From: Trissonchulus latispiculum
Lineage: Eukaryota; Nematoda; Enoplea; Enoplida; Ironidae
Direction: 5' to 3'
DNA length: 64,000 nt
Assembly: GCA_030248195.1 (NCBI GenBank)
Contig: JASAND010000509.1
Span: 1 to 64,000 of the forward strand
Shown here piece after piece: positions 1 to 12,095 of the stretch (the stretch's first letter is position 1; every line of letters begins with the position of its first letter). The position numbers and the translations under genes are program-made. The notes under the pieces were generated by a model. The model saw only the letters and a list, made by a program, of their open reading frames with translations, made no database searches and was not told where the DNA came from.

Positions 1-737
1 AACGGTAGAGGTTTGCTACCACCAGACTGTATGGGCTGGCGCGACAGCGCCTTCTAAAATGTCACTACAGTTTGGGAACGAATTCAAACTTAATCTTGGT
101 TCGATTGTGTCTGGGTGGCTCAATCGGTAGTTGGCGGGCTAACGACCATTGCCCTTCCATCGGCTAACGGCCGGCCAACGCCAACGGCCAACCAGCTAGT
201 CTCAGGAAAGATTTGTTCTAGTAGGAATATCTATGGAACTCAGCCCACCACCGTGCCCCTTGCAGTTCCGGAACTGTGAGCGGTGGTAGAGGAGGAGGAC
301 GCAAGGGGCAAACGAAATGTTATCTTTAGGATGATCGAAACTGTCGATCACCTCCTTCCGGGCTGAGGGGCACTCTACATATTTAACTTGTAGGAACCTT
401 GAAAATTAGAGTGCCTCCAATTCTGTATTTTGATGGAGATAATAACTCCATCCGATGGTTAACTTATTGTGTATATATAAATTGCATCTGATTTTGTTTA
501 CTTTTACGCCACATTTCATGTGTTTCATATCTTTACGTTAAAATTGTATCGATTATATTTTGGTTGTGCAAATTGGTTTCTTTTTTGATGTTGATACTAC
601 TATTTGGAAAATTGGAAGGAGTGGTCCTCAAGAAGGAAATATGATTTTAAATTTCATTTGTTTACTAGCTGAAGTTAGTAGTTCAAAAGTTCGAAATTTG
701 ATTGAGATTTATTATAAATTTTTGTATTGATTTAAGA
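1..737. other. Upstream region, no gene recognised
   Basis: No coding region can be supported here. Positions about 125-200 hold imperfect repeats of GCTAACGGCC and CCAACGG type. The last 250 bases are AT-rich and presumably include the 5' untranslated region and promoter of the Mediator-like gene starting at 738, but no clear TATA box or initiator can be assigned. Confidence 0.4.
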
Positions 738-3598
738 ATGATGCACGGTGGTGGTAATGTTCCTGGGGCGATTCATCAGATGCCTCCGCAACCGCCTCCA
801 CAGCAATCCATCTGCAGCGTCCCCGCTGAAACTTCCTTACAGAAGCTCAGAGTATTAACTGCTGAACTAAAGACAGCTTTAGCGGTGAGTCGTCACTTGT
901 TGATGTATGAGGAGTATACGTGTGGCAAAAGCACTCAGTGGCCTGCTATTTTATTGAGCAAAATTGCAAATTTGATTTTTCATGTTACATCTTACCTAAA
1001 CCGAAATCATATGAGACATATTTAGCGAAACCTAGACATATACATATTATATACGTAATCTTAACTTGTTATATGTAGGAGAGCGCCAGAGGTGGGGCGT
1101 AAAATTCTCAGCGCGACCCTCAGGGGCGCGTTCGAGCACCGTGCCAGTTAAATACTCAATCTACGTACTCGAATACTAGATAAATTTGGTATCGTTGGAA
1201 TCAGCACGACGAGTACTACAAGTCGCAAAAAAGTTTTGATCACAATTTTTGTTTTCGGACAAGTTAGGTCGTTTGTTTTTATTTTGTGTAAATCACGCTT
1301 GAAAAATTTTGCATGCGGTTGCGCTGCAGTAGAGTGCTACTGAAGTACGTACAGCACGGCCTAACTAGCTACAGATAAGTTGCAATCATTGAAATTTTGC
1401 ATATAACAGAGCATTGGAAATCTAAAACTATATTGCATCCATAGATACTGGATGTTGGATTTTTGTCAAAACGAGAAAATGGATGAATTTGGAACTTTTT
1501 AAGCTTCTTTGTTCTGTACGTTCGGTTAACGATTAATGATTCGCGGAATTTTTAAAGTTTCTTTTATGAAACTAATATTTATACTTAAGGTTTACTGACA
1601 ATCTTAAAAATGAAATCGGACAAGAATAAACATACTCCGATGAAGCGCGAAAAATGCGATTATGGGTTATATACATTAGGTTTTTAGCGAACAGAGGACT
1701 TGGTTTTAAAACGTTAATATGGGAGGGTGGCAGGGTGTAAATGACAAGAGGACAGGCTTAAAAGCGCACTAATGTGGACCAGCTTCGCTGAACACATGCC
1801 GGCACCCGGGGGGGGGGTTCAAGTCAAAGGGTCTAGACCCCCCCTTTTGGGGTGACAGTGACAAAATAGAAAATTTCTGCTATTTTTGTAGCAAAAACGT
1901 TTTTAAAAAATTTTCGCGCCTTTTTGCTACTATTTTTGTAGCATAAACAGCAATTTTTTAAAAAATTTTTCGCCTTCGGCGCGATACTTTAATTTTTGCA
2001 AGAAATAAACCAATGTACGATTTTGGGGCAAAACTGCGAAATTTCGAAAAAAGGTACAGTGTAGTCATTCTATATATTATAATTATATAAGGAATGAAAC
2101 TGATTCTTATTTTAATTTTGGTATTTGTAGAATTTGATGAAGATTTCTGCCGAAACGGTGGTTTCTGAAGATCGCACTGTGGAAAATAAGGAGTAAGATT
2201 TAAACGTTTGCTATAATATCAGGACTGGAGATTTTTCACAAAAGACGAGTAGCAAAGTGCATTGGAAGTTTACGGAACCGTATACTTCAACTAATACCGA
2301 CTTGTCATTTACAGTGCAACTAAAGCGAAGTCCGGTTCAATGTATTTATCAGTTTTAAATTGTGCGAGCTTATCTAGATTAGGACGTGATTGCGTAAACA
2401 GATAGCTTGTAATGGCACCTGCACAGGCCTAGCATAGCTGGACGAATCGCCTATGCAAAATTCGGCCACACACACGAAATTTGGGATCGTTAGGATCCTT
2501 AATGGAACGATACATGTAGTCAGACAGTCATTTGCGCCGGCGCCAGCAGTTGCCGTGTATACGTATATTAATTCAGGGGTGACTTGATTTCTCCCCTTCA
2601 TGTGCAAGGAGCGGCCGCTGTTCCGGTGAGCGCTGCCACAGTACCTTCATTGCGGTGAATAACAGTAATGGACGTACTGTCTGATAACCTTGGAGACTAC
2701 CTCGGATATTTGCATTTGCAATTAATCAGTATCAGTCTTCCCCTCCCCAGAAGGTTGGAAACTGAGCTGACACTACCCATAATCGGAATACCAACTGATG
2801 TGAGGTGGCCGAAAAACACTACACCTCTCGCCTTGGAGAACAAATTGTGATGTAAACTGCCAAGTACATTAGTCTAGCATTTTGCGTAGTCAGAGCTTCG
2901 CAGAAGCGGAAGTGATTCTCAAATTTAGCTGACGCAGCTCCTTCACTACATGATTGCCTCACCAATGTGGATTACTTGAGTCATCCCCCATGTTTTCCTG
3001 TGTCGGCACAATTACAGTTTACCTTTCTACTTTCTAGATCACTGTCTCAGGAAGATGCAAAGTCGGAGGAATTTGTCAAAGCATTTCAGGAATTCGAATC
3101 TCTGTGTGACCAAATCGAATCCACTTTTGTAAGTTTTAATTTCTCGCTATTTTGTGATGCAGTAATCGTGCTAAGGTAGTAGTATAATCCAAATAAGTAT
3201 TGAGAAAACACTGTGAACTCAAATCTACCATTCAAGGTAAAAGTTTGCATAAATGAATAAAAGTATTGCGAAACTGTTTGGCTTGTTAGGTTGCTTACGG
3301 TTTTGGTGGGGCGTTTCGTTGGCCTTGAGACAGTTCTGGCACGAAAGGATTAAGTCAAGTAAAAGTTTTCTTTGCTTAGTTACCATGAAATTGTTATGCT
3401 CCTTATTGTGAGCCTGTATTTTAGCTACTTATCGGTTCGTGTCAGAAGCAGAATTTGGACTTTCAGAAGCTACAGCCAACTATGAAATTAGATAAATTGG
3501 AAGATCTCATTCAACAGTTGCTGCCGTCTGGACGTGGCGCTCATGACGCTCTCTGTGATCTTGTGCGGAGCTTAGACGCAATAAAGCCCAAACAATGA
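738..3598 (+). CDS. MED29: Mediator complex subunit 29-like (intersex), four exons
   Basis: Exons 738-884, 2131-2192, 3038-3128 and 3446-3598 join in phase to a 150-residue protein ending at TGA 3596-3598. All three introns are GT-AG. The start is an ATG pair at 738 and 741. The N terminus is proline- and glutamine-rich, as in MED29. The middle shows the family pattern of a hydrophobic helix (ALANLMKISAE) followed by FVKAFQEFESLCDQIE, close to the MED29 motif F-x-x-C-L-E-E-F-Y-A-L-C-D-Q-L-E. The last exon encodes a helical tail with LEDLIQQLLPSG. MED29 is a small nuclear subunit of the Mediator tail that links regulators to RNA polymerase II; Drosophila intersex is its orthologue. The protein is shorter than the human one (about 200). 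A polyadenylation-type AATAAA lies at 3803. The assignment rests on one well-matching block plus overall layout. Confidence 0.78.
1791..1990. repeat. G-run and short direct repeat inside the MED29 intron
   Basis: This part of the first intron has a ten-base G run near 1808, a C run near 1840, and a direct repeat of about 50 bases (about 1875-1925 and 1926-1980) with the shared core TGCTA-TTTTTGTAGCA followed by A/T tracts and TTTCGC. It looks like decayed repeat DNA. No coding signal is visible. Confidence 0.4.
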
Positions 3599-4912
3599 CA
3601 CTTTCTCAACTATAATGTGGTTATGTATTTGGGTAAAACGAGGTAATAAGGTACAAAACTGTTTCGCATTCCATCATATACGTACTTCACCAAGGTGCAA
3701 CTCTGAATCACTGCGACACTTTCAGTACCCTGCAAAATTTTATGATTTGTGCACAAAACTTGATGTGCTTATTTTGCTCAATCAAGTGCTTTTAAATTAT
3801 GCAATAAAATTGCAAAACATTTATATTTTGTAAAAAAGTGAAGTTTTTAGGGACTTTGAGTCTTGTAAGAAACGGGTATGAATATTAAAGGATTAAAAAT
3901 TTGGGGATAGACTATACGCCCACAAATACCCGTTCCCGTTCATAGCTTTCGCCAAACAATCGAAAACATGTTTAAATCTGAAAACAGAAGTCTTTAAATT
4001 CTTGAAATGACATAATAAATCTTCTTTTAATCTGAAGACGCTAAATAGAAAACAAGTATACAGAGAGCTGGCAAACGTTTTAATGCGAGAAACCATATTG
4101 TCATTTCGGAAAACACAGAAGTCGCCAAAAATAGGAATTTCATTTCTGACTTGACTGCCCCAACTCCCGTGTGCCTGAGCTATTACTATTTATTTCCATG
4201 GTGCCCTTTAATTTCCGAAAATGCTGTTCTTTTGTATTAGCCAAATATGGCAGGTTGCAAGTAGAACCGATAAACTATTCTTTATTGTGATGTTACGACG
4301 TTGCACTTTGCTCGTTCAAACGACATACACTACAACGACAACTTGCACTACAAATCGGAAAAGCGATTGGTACATAGTAGCTCAACTTAATGCTTATGAC
4401 ATTTCAAAAATTGGGACATCCTAAACTTAATCTAAAAAGTTAAAATAATTCCTAATAACATATTCATGTTTATGTTCATGAATTGGTATATATTTATCGT
4501 TTTAAACCTTTCCTCTAACTTGTATGTTTAGGTGTCACAAGAAATAGGACTTTTATTTAATACATTATTCAGAATAATTAGTTATCCTAGGTCAAGGGAC
4601 ACATTAAAAATTCAGAACTTTGTCCTTAGTTACCTCATTTTACCCTAAAAATTGTAAATCGTGGTTTTGTGCATGTACGTAGAATTTTTTCTTATTAAAG
4701 TTGTATGATTTGCATACTTTAACAAGGGATGAATACAACACTGACTACATATACAGAAAATAACTGAGGCCAATAGCCTGATTTATTTTGCTAAGCCATA
4801 ATTTTTGGTTTATCTCTGAACAGTTGTACTAAACGTACAGCTTTATTTAAAATAGTATATAGATTTTGCAGCAACAGAATACAGATGGGTCCTACATTTT
4901 GCATTTGATCTG
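3599..4912. other. Intergenic region between converging genes
   Basis: This stretch separates the 3' ends of the MED29-like gene (plus) and the cyclase-family gene (minus). It is AT-rich and holds an AATAAA at 3803. The short open frames have no family resemblance, no codon bias I can see, and no splice pattern joining them, so I call no gene. Confidence 0.5.
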
Positions 4913-7308
4913 TTAACAGTTAACAACGTTCACGCAGCTTCTGTGGCAGACATCCCCATTTCTGTGTCCATATGCTATCACTCTAGTAGGCGCTCCGCTG
5001 CCTTCTTCAATTAGCATTGGCAGGGCAATTATCGTGGCCCCGCGCGCTGGAAGTAGTTGAATATTTGCGAGATTTTCAAGACCCAAAATATTATGATTGT
5101 TTACAATCCGATGAGTCTCGAAGTGTGTGCTTTTACCAAAGTCTAAACTGGCAGTATCGATTCCAACTGCTTTAATGTTCCTGTTCTCAACGATCCAGCT
5201 GGCTGAGCTGGGATGTATTCCTAAAATGCACGAAAATTTGGCATGTTATATACCTGTTTCCGGAAGCTTGAAAAAAAATTGACCGGTCAAGGAATAAGTG
5301 TCAGTCTTTTCCAGATTCCCCTCCAATGCTAAAATTTCTAAAGCGACAGAACTGAAATTTGGTTTCCTTATGTGTTAGCTGGTCAGCCTAAGCTTTTTAT
5401 AAAGCCTTAGCTGCATTCCAAACCAGCATGCAAAATCGTGTGTAGTGGAGATAATTTTGAGGAATTTTATTTTAACACACTACTGCAGGTTTCTTAACTT
5501 TAGCAAATTAAGATAACACGCTAATGTTTTCTAGCTTTCAATGTTTTGTCTTTCACAATCTACAGATTCCAAACTTAATTGAAATTTGAATATTGCTACA
5601 TCTACGGACATTTTCCTTCTGTCCTATCTGAGCGCTCGACCATTCCCTCCGACTCCTTTCTGCGGCCTATTTCTTTTTTACCCAAGGCTAAACCAAACAG
5701 TTTTCAGCCAACTTCGTCACTGTTGTCAAGCGGGGGGCAGCTGTAGTCGGCAAGCGACTATAGTTGCCTTGGGGGTGACTAAAACAACCGCACGGCAGTC
5801 TTGGCTTAGGGACGTGTTTTCTGTCCATGGTCTTTGCTTCTCCGCCTCTTGCCCGTATTTTAGAAACGGTCTGCGGAGAGCAGCAATTTTCGGTTCTCAG
5901 GAAGAGCCACAATAATGCTGAGCCACTTACAAAAGAACTGAAATTTGGTATGGGTCTGTTTTCGACCCTGCTGAGTTTAAGTATCGCAACATTTTTCGAT
6001 TTCGCGAAATTCGATTTTTTTATTCTTTTTCATTCATGTGAAAGCGCTTCCGTTAAATTTGATAAATAGTAGATACTTATGCTTAACATGAATTATGGGA
6101 TGCAACGTAAGATCATCGACGCCATGCTACTGACTTTGAAAATTGAATTTTAAAGTTTAACTCATTCTTTAGTATCATTTTGCCTGAGCATATTTGTTAT
6201 GTTCCGTATGAGTGAAAGATTTTCGGACTCACCTGGAAAACTAAGCTTTGAAACATTTTTGTCATTAGTTCCCAAATAATCCATGGTATTATTCCACTTT
6301 AAATGCCATCCAGTCCGAACTACAATGATACAGTTTGAGAGAGATCCATGTTCCATCTCCCAGTCGATTAAATCTTTGACCATCATTTGATAATCCCGAT
6401 TTCTGATTGCTTTATTTGTTATATCAACGACACACGCTTCGCCAATCAAATTGTTTAAAGGAATCTAAATAAAATATCTTTTTTCATCTGTTTTGGCAGT
6501 CTTTTTTTATGTCAAATACTAAAAGCAGTTTGATTGCGTTCTATAAAATTACAAATCCAATAAACGTATAAGAAGCTTACTTGATGAGTTTGCTGCTTCC
6601 CTCTAGCAAAATGCGCAGGAGCATCCAAGTGCGTTCCTCCATGTTCAGCTGACTCAAATTCGTTCCCTTCGTACCAATAATTTTTCTCAGTCAACCCTAA
6701 ATGAAGAAAGTTCGGGTGTCCTAAGCTTGGGCTCTTTGTTGCTCAACTCCTCTTAACCTGGTTGTATTTCAATTATATTGATTATTGAATGATAACTTTA
6801 ATTTATCGTCGCCAAATGTTGAATTTTTCGCCGCCGTTCCCGTCGGCAAAAACGCAACCTGAAAATGTTCATATCTATTTTGTTGATCTAAAACTTTGCT
6901 AAAATCCTGGAGGGGTCCGCTCACTCCTCAAAATTCAATTTTTTTGTGCAACATTTAACAGAAACCTTCCTCTTTTCGGCGGACTCACAGCTTCCTTAGG
7001 CCAATAAATGAGTATGCACAGCTTTCTTTTAAACTTAGAGTTATTTAGTAGCTGTTGAAGGGAATTCCAAAATGTAATTTTAATTAGATAGTGTGTGGAC
7101 AACTACTAAACTAGACAAACTTGCCTCGAAATATTTTGGTAAATCGGAATGCTTTTGCGGTTGGCCAGTAAATAGTATCTCTATTAAAAGGATGCGTAAG
7201 ATCGATCAGTTCACAGTCATCTAGTTTAAAACAGACCACTTTTGACAAAGAAATAGTTAACAAAATTAAACTTATTTTTGTTAATTTCACAAGAAATTGT
7301 CCGTTCAT
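4913..7308 (-). CDS. Secreted cyclase / kynurenine formamidase-family hydrolase, four exons
   Basis: Reading from the minus strand, exons 7308-7125, 6696-6581, 6464-6233 and 5220-4913 join in phase to 279 residues with stop TAA at 4913-4915. Residues 1-27 form a signal peptide with a leucine/isoleucine-rich core. The mature part starts with LIDLTHPF near residue 35 and has the metal-binding motif HGGTHLDAPAHF at about 80-91, the hallmark of the Cyclase family (Pfam PF04199: bacterial-type kynurenine formamidase, isatin hydrolase and relatives). The third exon starts IPLNNLIGEACVVDI and the last has VGIDTASLDFG and GATIIALPMLI, both typical positions. The family hydrolyses amide or lactam bonds using Mn or Zn; the actual substrate is unknown. 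The first intron appears to use a GC donor (CGAG|GCAAGT), because only that junction keeps phase. The last exon has a four-cysteine tail, fitting an extracellular protein. Confidence 0.88.
5925..6040 (+). repeat. Single arm of the hairpin element family, in a cyclase-gene intron
   Basis: The stretch with GGTATGGGTCTGTTTTCGACC and TTTTTCGATTTCGCGAAATTCG matches the left arm of the palindromic element at 17210-17806 (there about 17265-17350). Only one arm is seen here, so this is a truncated copy. It lies in the last intron of the minus-strand cyclase-family gene. Confidence 0.6.
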
Positions 7309-7784
7309 AACGCAAAGAATTAAAACAGCTCGAAATAGTTTATGTCAACCGGAAACTTGCGGCATCTGATAAACTAAATAAACTGGTTTGTCAAACAACG
7401 ATCGCGTTTCAAGTTTCAATTTCAAGTTTGACAACAAGAGTACACAACCCAATTCGTACCTATAAAATGTACATAAGATCAAGTGTTTATTTAGTATCTA
7501 TAATCATGTACTCTTGGTATCAGACACTCATTACTATGTCACAGTGTGTCTCATGTTGTTTCCGAAAGTTTGCACTTTAAACCTTATCTCTTCAGACAAA
7601 ATAATAGCTGTTGAGGAGACGCCGGTCGGGTGATGATAATTAAGATCATGCTCTCCCACTTACTTTACATCGTAGCACAATGTGAGAATATTGCTTAATT
7701 TCATTCAAACTTTCAGAAAATACATCGAGTATGATGATAAGCTTCCAGTGAAAACGCCAACTTCATACTAACTTAAATGTAATA
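7309..7784. other. Upstream region of the cyclase-family gene
   Basis: AT-rich sequence between the start codon of the minus-strand cyclase-family gene and the fold-back element at 7785. It probably contains that gene's promoter. I see no further gene or clear regulatory site. Confidence 0.4.
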
Positions 7785-10199
7785 ACGTCGGTGTCACAGG
7801 GAAAATTTGGATCTCTTGAACTTTATGACCACAAGGTGTCAACATGGTCCACTTTAAAGCTAGTTAGTGATTGCTACGATGAACATTATTCGGTAATACT
7901 TATATCATTCGAAAGCTCTAGGCGTGCTCTATTCAACGGTATAAGTAGTTTGTTTTCATCTTGCATTACGGAAAAATTAAGTTAAAAAATGTTTGAAAAA
8001 TTTGAGAATTTACAAATTTTCATCTCCTCTTTAAGCTTAACTTGTTAATGAGATAACATACGACCAAATGTTTCACATCGTCGGTTAGAGCATGTTAAGA
8101 GCTTTCGAATGATATAGATATCAATTAATAATGTTTATCGTAGCAATCAGTAACTAAGTTCAAAGGAGACCGTGTTGAGTCTTTGTGGTCATAAAGTTCA
8201 AGAGATCCGAAAATTTTCCCCCCGTGAATTCTTTCCGCCCGGAAAAATTTCCCTAGGGAAATTTTTCCCCTCGGAAGAATTTCACTAGAGATTTCTTTCA
8301 CCCCGGAAAAATTTCCCTAGTAGTAAATTTTTGTGCTTAATGTATTGCATTTATAGTAATAGTAGTTAAACCTTATAGATATTTTCATGTTACGTATCCA
8401 ATTATTTTAATATTTTATTCGTCGCTATTCTTTCCCAACCTTCAACAATCTACATAAACTAAGAATAATATTAAAATTAACTGCATAAAAGAAACAAAGT
8501 ATTTATTAAATGGCTTAATGCTTAATCAGGATAAATTAAAAGAATTGGATGACGTTTATATTTAATTTTAAATCTATTTTAGTACATTTTTAATGTGGAA
8601 TTAAAGTGTTAATGAAATGATCTTTTATTAAAGTCACTTTGGATTAAATTCTATTTAATTCGTCGCTCTACTTTAATCCACCAACTTTAGTAGCCGTTTT
8701 AAAAGTAATTTTAATCTTTTTAATCCGCGTAAGTAACTAAAATATGCGTTTCAATCTTACACCCGCATATTAGCCAATCCTACCCACAGAATTAATTTGC
8801 CATATTAGTTGACCCAAATTTCGATGCCGTTCTCTCAACTTGATGTTGGAGGGCAAATCACAGTGACTTTCAAGTTTTGCATTTTCGTCGCACACAGAAG
8901 GTTGCCACTGGAAATGGCGATCCAAGAAAACAGGGCTTTCAGAGTATCTTTCTAAAAAACGTTCCTCAGCTACGTTTGATAATAGGTATCGAACACAACC
9001 GATGTCCCGCGAGAAACTTTGCTAAAGGGAGGGTCCATTTTTTGTCATTTTTTCGACTTTCTTCGATCGCACCGATTTTAAAATATTTTATTGTCCAAAC
9101 GGTATGTTTTAACGAGTTTTTAAAAGTAAAGTCGTAAGTCTTACGGTTGTCGAGTAATTTCACCTCAAAGTTGAGGATTCATGTGTTAAACATAGGCAGT
9201 GAAAAAAGTTGTCATTTTTCGTGTGCGCCAAAAAATCTCATGACAAAAATTGATGAATATGGGCGAATTTTACATTTAAAAACGCTGATATGTTAAACTG
9301 CGGTATCTTGGAATTAGAATTTTTATTTAGGCCTTTAAAATTTTTTAATTTTTGATGGATTAAAATTTAACATGATGCTAAAATAGTGAAATGGCCCAAA
9401 AATGGATCCCCCCTTAAGTCTGCAAAATATTTGAAAACTTGCATTTCTCTTACAATTGGGAAAGGAACTTCTACAAAATTAAAATTATCGTTCTATTAAT
9501 AAGAGAAAGCATTAAACTACAGACCACAGGTTACAAGTTACATTAGTTAATATATGTACGCCGATTCATAGTTGAAAATATAAGTGGCCAAAGTAGGCAT
9601 GGTATGGTTCCAATTTTCATGACTCCAAAATTTAATCAAGGCGAGTTTTAGTTAGCTTAGTTTTAGCTTTAGATTTTGACCTTTCTAATCTTTAACAATA
9701 TAGGACTTAAGATTCAAAATTATATTGAAAATTATGTTGAAAACTCAGCATTCGGATTCAAAAGATTTAAATTAATTTTTAAAGAAAAAGCCTTTAAACT
9801 GCGAAACATTTAATAATAAAATATGACTAGCTCCTGTTTCTTGAATACAAATTTATTTTAATTAGATGCTTAATTTAGGTAAATTAAATTTAACAATATC
9901 AAAGGGTGGAAAGGAAGAATGAATAAATACCAAAATATACCAAAATAATTGGAAATGTAACATAAAAATTAGGAGTAAAATCTGCAAAGTTTGGTTAAAG
10001 TTCCTACATTTAATACTATCCAGCAAAATATTTACGACGTCAGGGAAATTTTTCCGGGGGGAAAGAATTCCCTAGTGAAATTTTTCCGGGGGGAAAGGTT
10101 TTCCTAGGGAAAATATTCCGGGGGGAAAATTTCCCTAGTGAACATTTTCTGGGGGGAAAGATTTCACGGGGAAACATTTTCTCTGTGACATCGGCACGT
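7785..10199. mobile_element. Non-autonomous fold-back DNA element with TTTCCC/GGGAAA arrays
   Basis: The two ends are inverted copies: left ACGTCGGTGTCACAGGGAAA at 7785, right ACGTGCCGATGTCACAGAGA read from 10199 on the minus strand. Inside the left end is a palindrome with arms about 7800-7945 and 8085-8222. Next to each end is an array of short units built from GGGAAA, TTTTTCC and CTAGTGAAAT (8220-8325 and 10040-10180), in opposite orientation. The middle is AT-rich and has no transposase. A segment at about 9030-9220 recurs near 32085-32250. No target duplication is clear. Terminal inversion and lack of coding suggest a transposase-dependent or fold-back element. Confidence 0.6.
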
Positions 10200-10832
10200 A
10201 AGGGTTTAATTTCATTTTCATAATGATTTTTAAAAATTGATATTAGTTTAAACAGCTGTTATTACATTTTAATAAACCGATAGCAATCTCCTAAGAAGTA
10301 CTAATTTTTGATAATAAACTACATTTTCGTAAATTTTTATTCCGTTTCACTCAAGGCTGTTGCTGCATGCTTTAGAGCCTACTGCTTTCAGCTCCAACGA
10401 GGTTGGAATTGGAAATGATTGGTTCAAAAACTTAAACTTTCTTGCTCTCAGTTTAGTACCAGCACACGTATATCTTGTTTCAGGGATAAAGTACACACTC
10501 AAATATCTACATATTGTCACACAACTATGGTTCATGTGTTGGAGGCCAATTTTGAGGGAGGATATTGCTTGTAGCCGTGATGTAAAAATTCAGAATTGTT
10601 CTCAGTTTCTCGCCAAATGTTGTCCCAAAACCAAAACCGGAAAACTAGGAGCATTATGTTTAAAGTTGTGCTCTGGTAGTGGACTCAACCTCATCAAGAC
10701 AAAACTTAATTGCCAAGCACCGTGCAATGTACAGTACAGAGGTTAAGTGCATGCTAATGCTTTTGCAGGAACATTTGACTGAACTCTGAAGTGAATGCAT
10801 CAGCATATGCATCGCCAGCATCACGTTTAAAT
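10200..10832. other. Region upstream of the receptor-like gene
   Basis: An open frame covers 10360-10746 (plus) but shows no recognised domain, and I cannot link it in phase to the receptor exon. Splice-acceptor-like TTTTGCAG ends at 10768, but the frame of the receptor has a stop at 10776-10778, so this acceptor would not join that frame. A short upstream exon with a signal peptide could still be missed here. Confidence 0.3.
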
Positions 10833-12095
10833 ATGATCAAAGAGCTTAGAATTACTGCAGAAATTGAAGCACCCTTTGTTGAGCGGTGTGTGCTAGAACC
10901 TTCCTTACTTCCCTACTGTGAGTATAGTGGAGTGGATTTTGAAATCATTCGAGCATCTCTCGTTTATCTCGGCATTCCGTATCTGTTGCTGGAAGCGCCT
11001 TATTCCTACTCCGGCTATCAGGACGAAAATGGAACCTGGCACGGACTACTGGGCGAATTGACGGGAAATAGAACTGATCTGTTACTGAATCTGGTATCCA
11101 TCAGTCCGCCACGTTTAACAGCTGCTGATTTCAGCGCCCCGCTTACCACTACGGCTTCCGGATTTTTAATGAATAAAGCCGGCACAATTACTGAGAGTGA
11201 TCTTCGACTGTCGGCAAAACTTGTTTTGCAGAGAGTGCCTGCAATATTTTTCCTGGCAATTTTGGCAATTTATCTGTGGTTCAATATTTGCTTGCGAGTT
11301 ACTGTTGAAGATAAAAATTTCTTTTCACTGTGGAGACTACTGGGGAAGAACCTTTTCCTGCTACAGTCATTTTTACGTCAAACCAAGCACTTTTCTTCCC
11401 ACAATAAGGTTACTTTTATGCTGTGCGTAGCCGTATGGGAGGGGTTTGCTGCACTGTGCTGTGCCATTTTTTCAGCAAGAATGTGCTCAGAAATATTAAT
11501 TCAAGTATCAAACAAGGTGCCGTTTGACGGTTTTGTAAACTTTATTGACTTCTTGGAAAGAAAGCAGTATACTTTGATCACCAATCTGACTCCTGATCTG
11601 TTGCTTAAATCAAAGGGAAATCTGGATGATAGGACATGGAACAGATTTGTTGACTCAATCAGGACTAATCCTCCCATTTATTCGCCCTCGTTTGCCGATG
11701 TAATCACAGAGGTTGAATTGAATCATAGTCTTGTCTGGTACGGTCCCTATTATCAGGCCTTGCTGGCATCCAATGCCAGATGTGACCTAATTTCTTATGA
11801 AGACACGGAACGAATGAACAGCTGGTTGGCCTTTGCCACCAGAAAAGGATCAAAATTAGCACCATTGTTGACTTCAGTATTCTATCCTTCTGGAAAGACG
11901 ATAACGGACTACCTGAACAGACTGTATCGAAAATATACCAGAAGTAATTTGTGTTCGACTGATCTAGAATTTTGGTCGCCAGCATCTGCCTTGGGAATGC
12001 GACAGTTAAAAATAGCATTTTGGATTTATTTGTGCGGGATGGTGACATCTTTTGTATGGTTGGCATTAGAAATTAGTTACAGGCAAATTCATTAA
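10833..12095 (+). CDS. Ionotropic receptor-like / divergent iGluR subunit
   Basis: A 420-residue frame from ATG 10833 to TAA 12093-12095; it is open upstream to 10779, so the true start or an upstream exon is uncertain. The order fits the ligand-gated channel core of ionotropic receptors: half-site S1 (LRITAEIEAPFV, then NGTWHGLLGEL and a TDLLLNLVSISPPRLTAADF-like stretch), a first membrane segment (about residues 131-154, FFLAILAIYLWFNICL), a pore region, a third segment (about 203-225), S2, and a last segment near 395-415. The N-terminal amino-acid-binding domain of classical glutamate receptors is absent. The usual SYTANLAAF signature at the end of M3 is not recognisable; FSARMCSEILI stands there. 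It would act at the plasma membrane, probably in chemosensation. Ligand unknown. Confidence 0.72.
   Translation: MIKELRITAEIEAPFVERCVLEPSLLPYCEYSGVDFEIIRASLVYLGIPYLLLEAPYSYSGYQDENGTWHGLLGELTGNRTDLLLNLVSISPPRLTAADFSAPLTTTASGFLMNKAGTITESDLRLSAKLVLQRVPAIFFLAILAIYLWFNICLRVTVEDKNFFSLWRLLGKNLFLLQSFLRQTKHFSSHNKVTFMLCVAVWEGFAALCCAIFSARMCSEILIQVSNKVPFDGFVNFIDFLERKQYTLITNLTPDLLLKSKGNLDDRTWNRFVDSIRTNPPIYSPSFADVITEVELNHSLVWYGPYYQALLASNARCDLISYEDTERMNSWLAFATRKGSKLAPLLTSVFYPSGKTITDYLNRLYRKYTRSNLCSTDLEFWSPASALGMRQLKIAFWIYLCGMVTSFVWLALEISYRQIH

Noticed and set aside
5586..6069. Overlapping frames on both strands inside the cyclase-gene intron
   Set aside because: They cover a fragment of the hairpin repeat family and lack coding features.
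10360..10746. 128-residue plus-strand frame before the receptor gene
   Set aside because: Not joinable in phase to the receptor exon and without a recognised domain; it may hide a real exon but cannot be supported.
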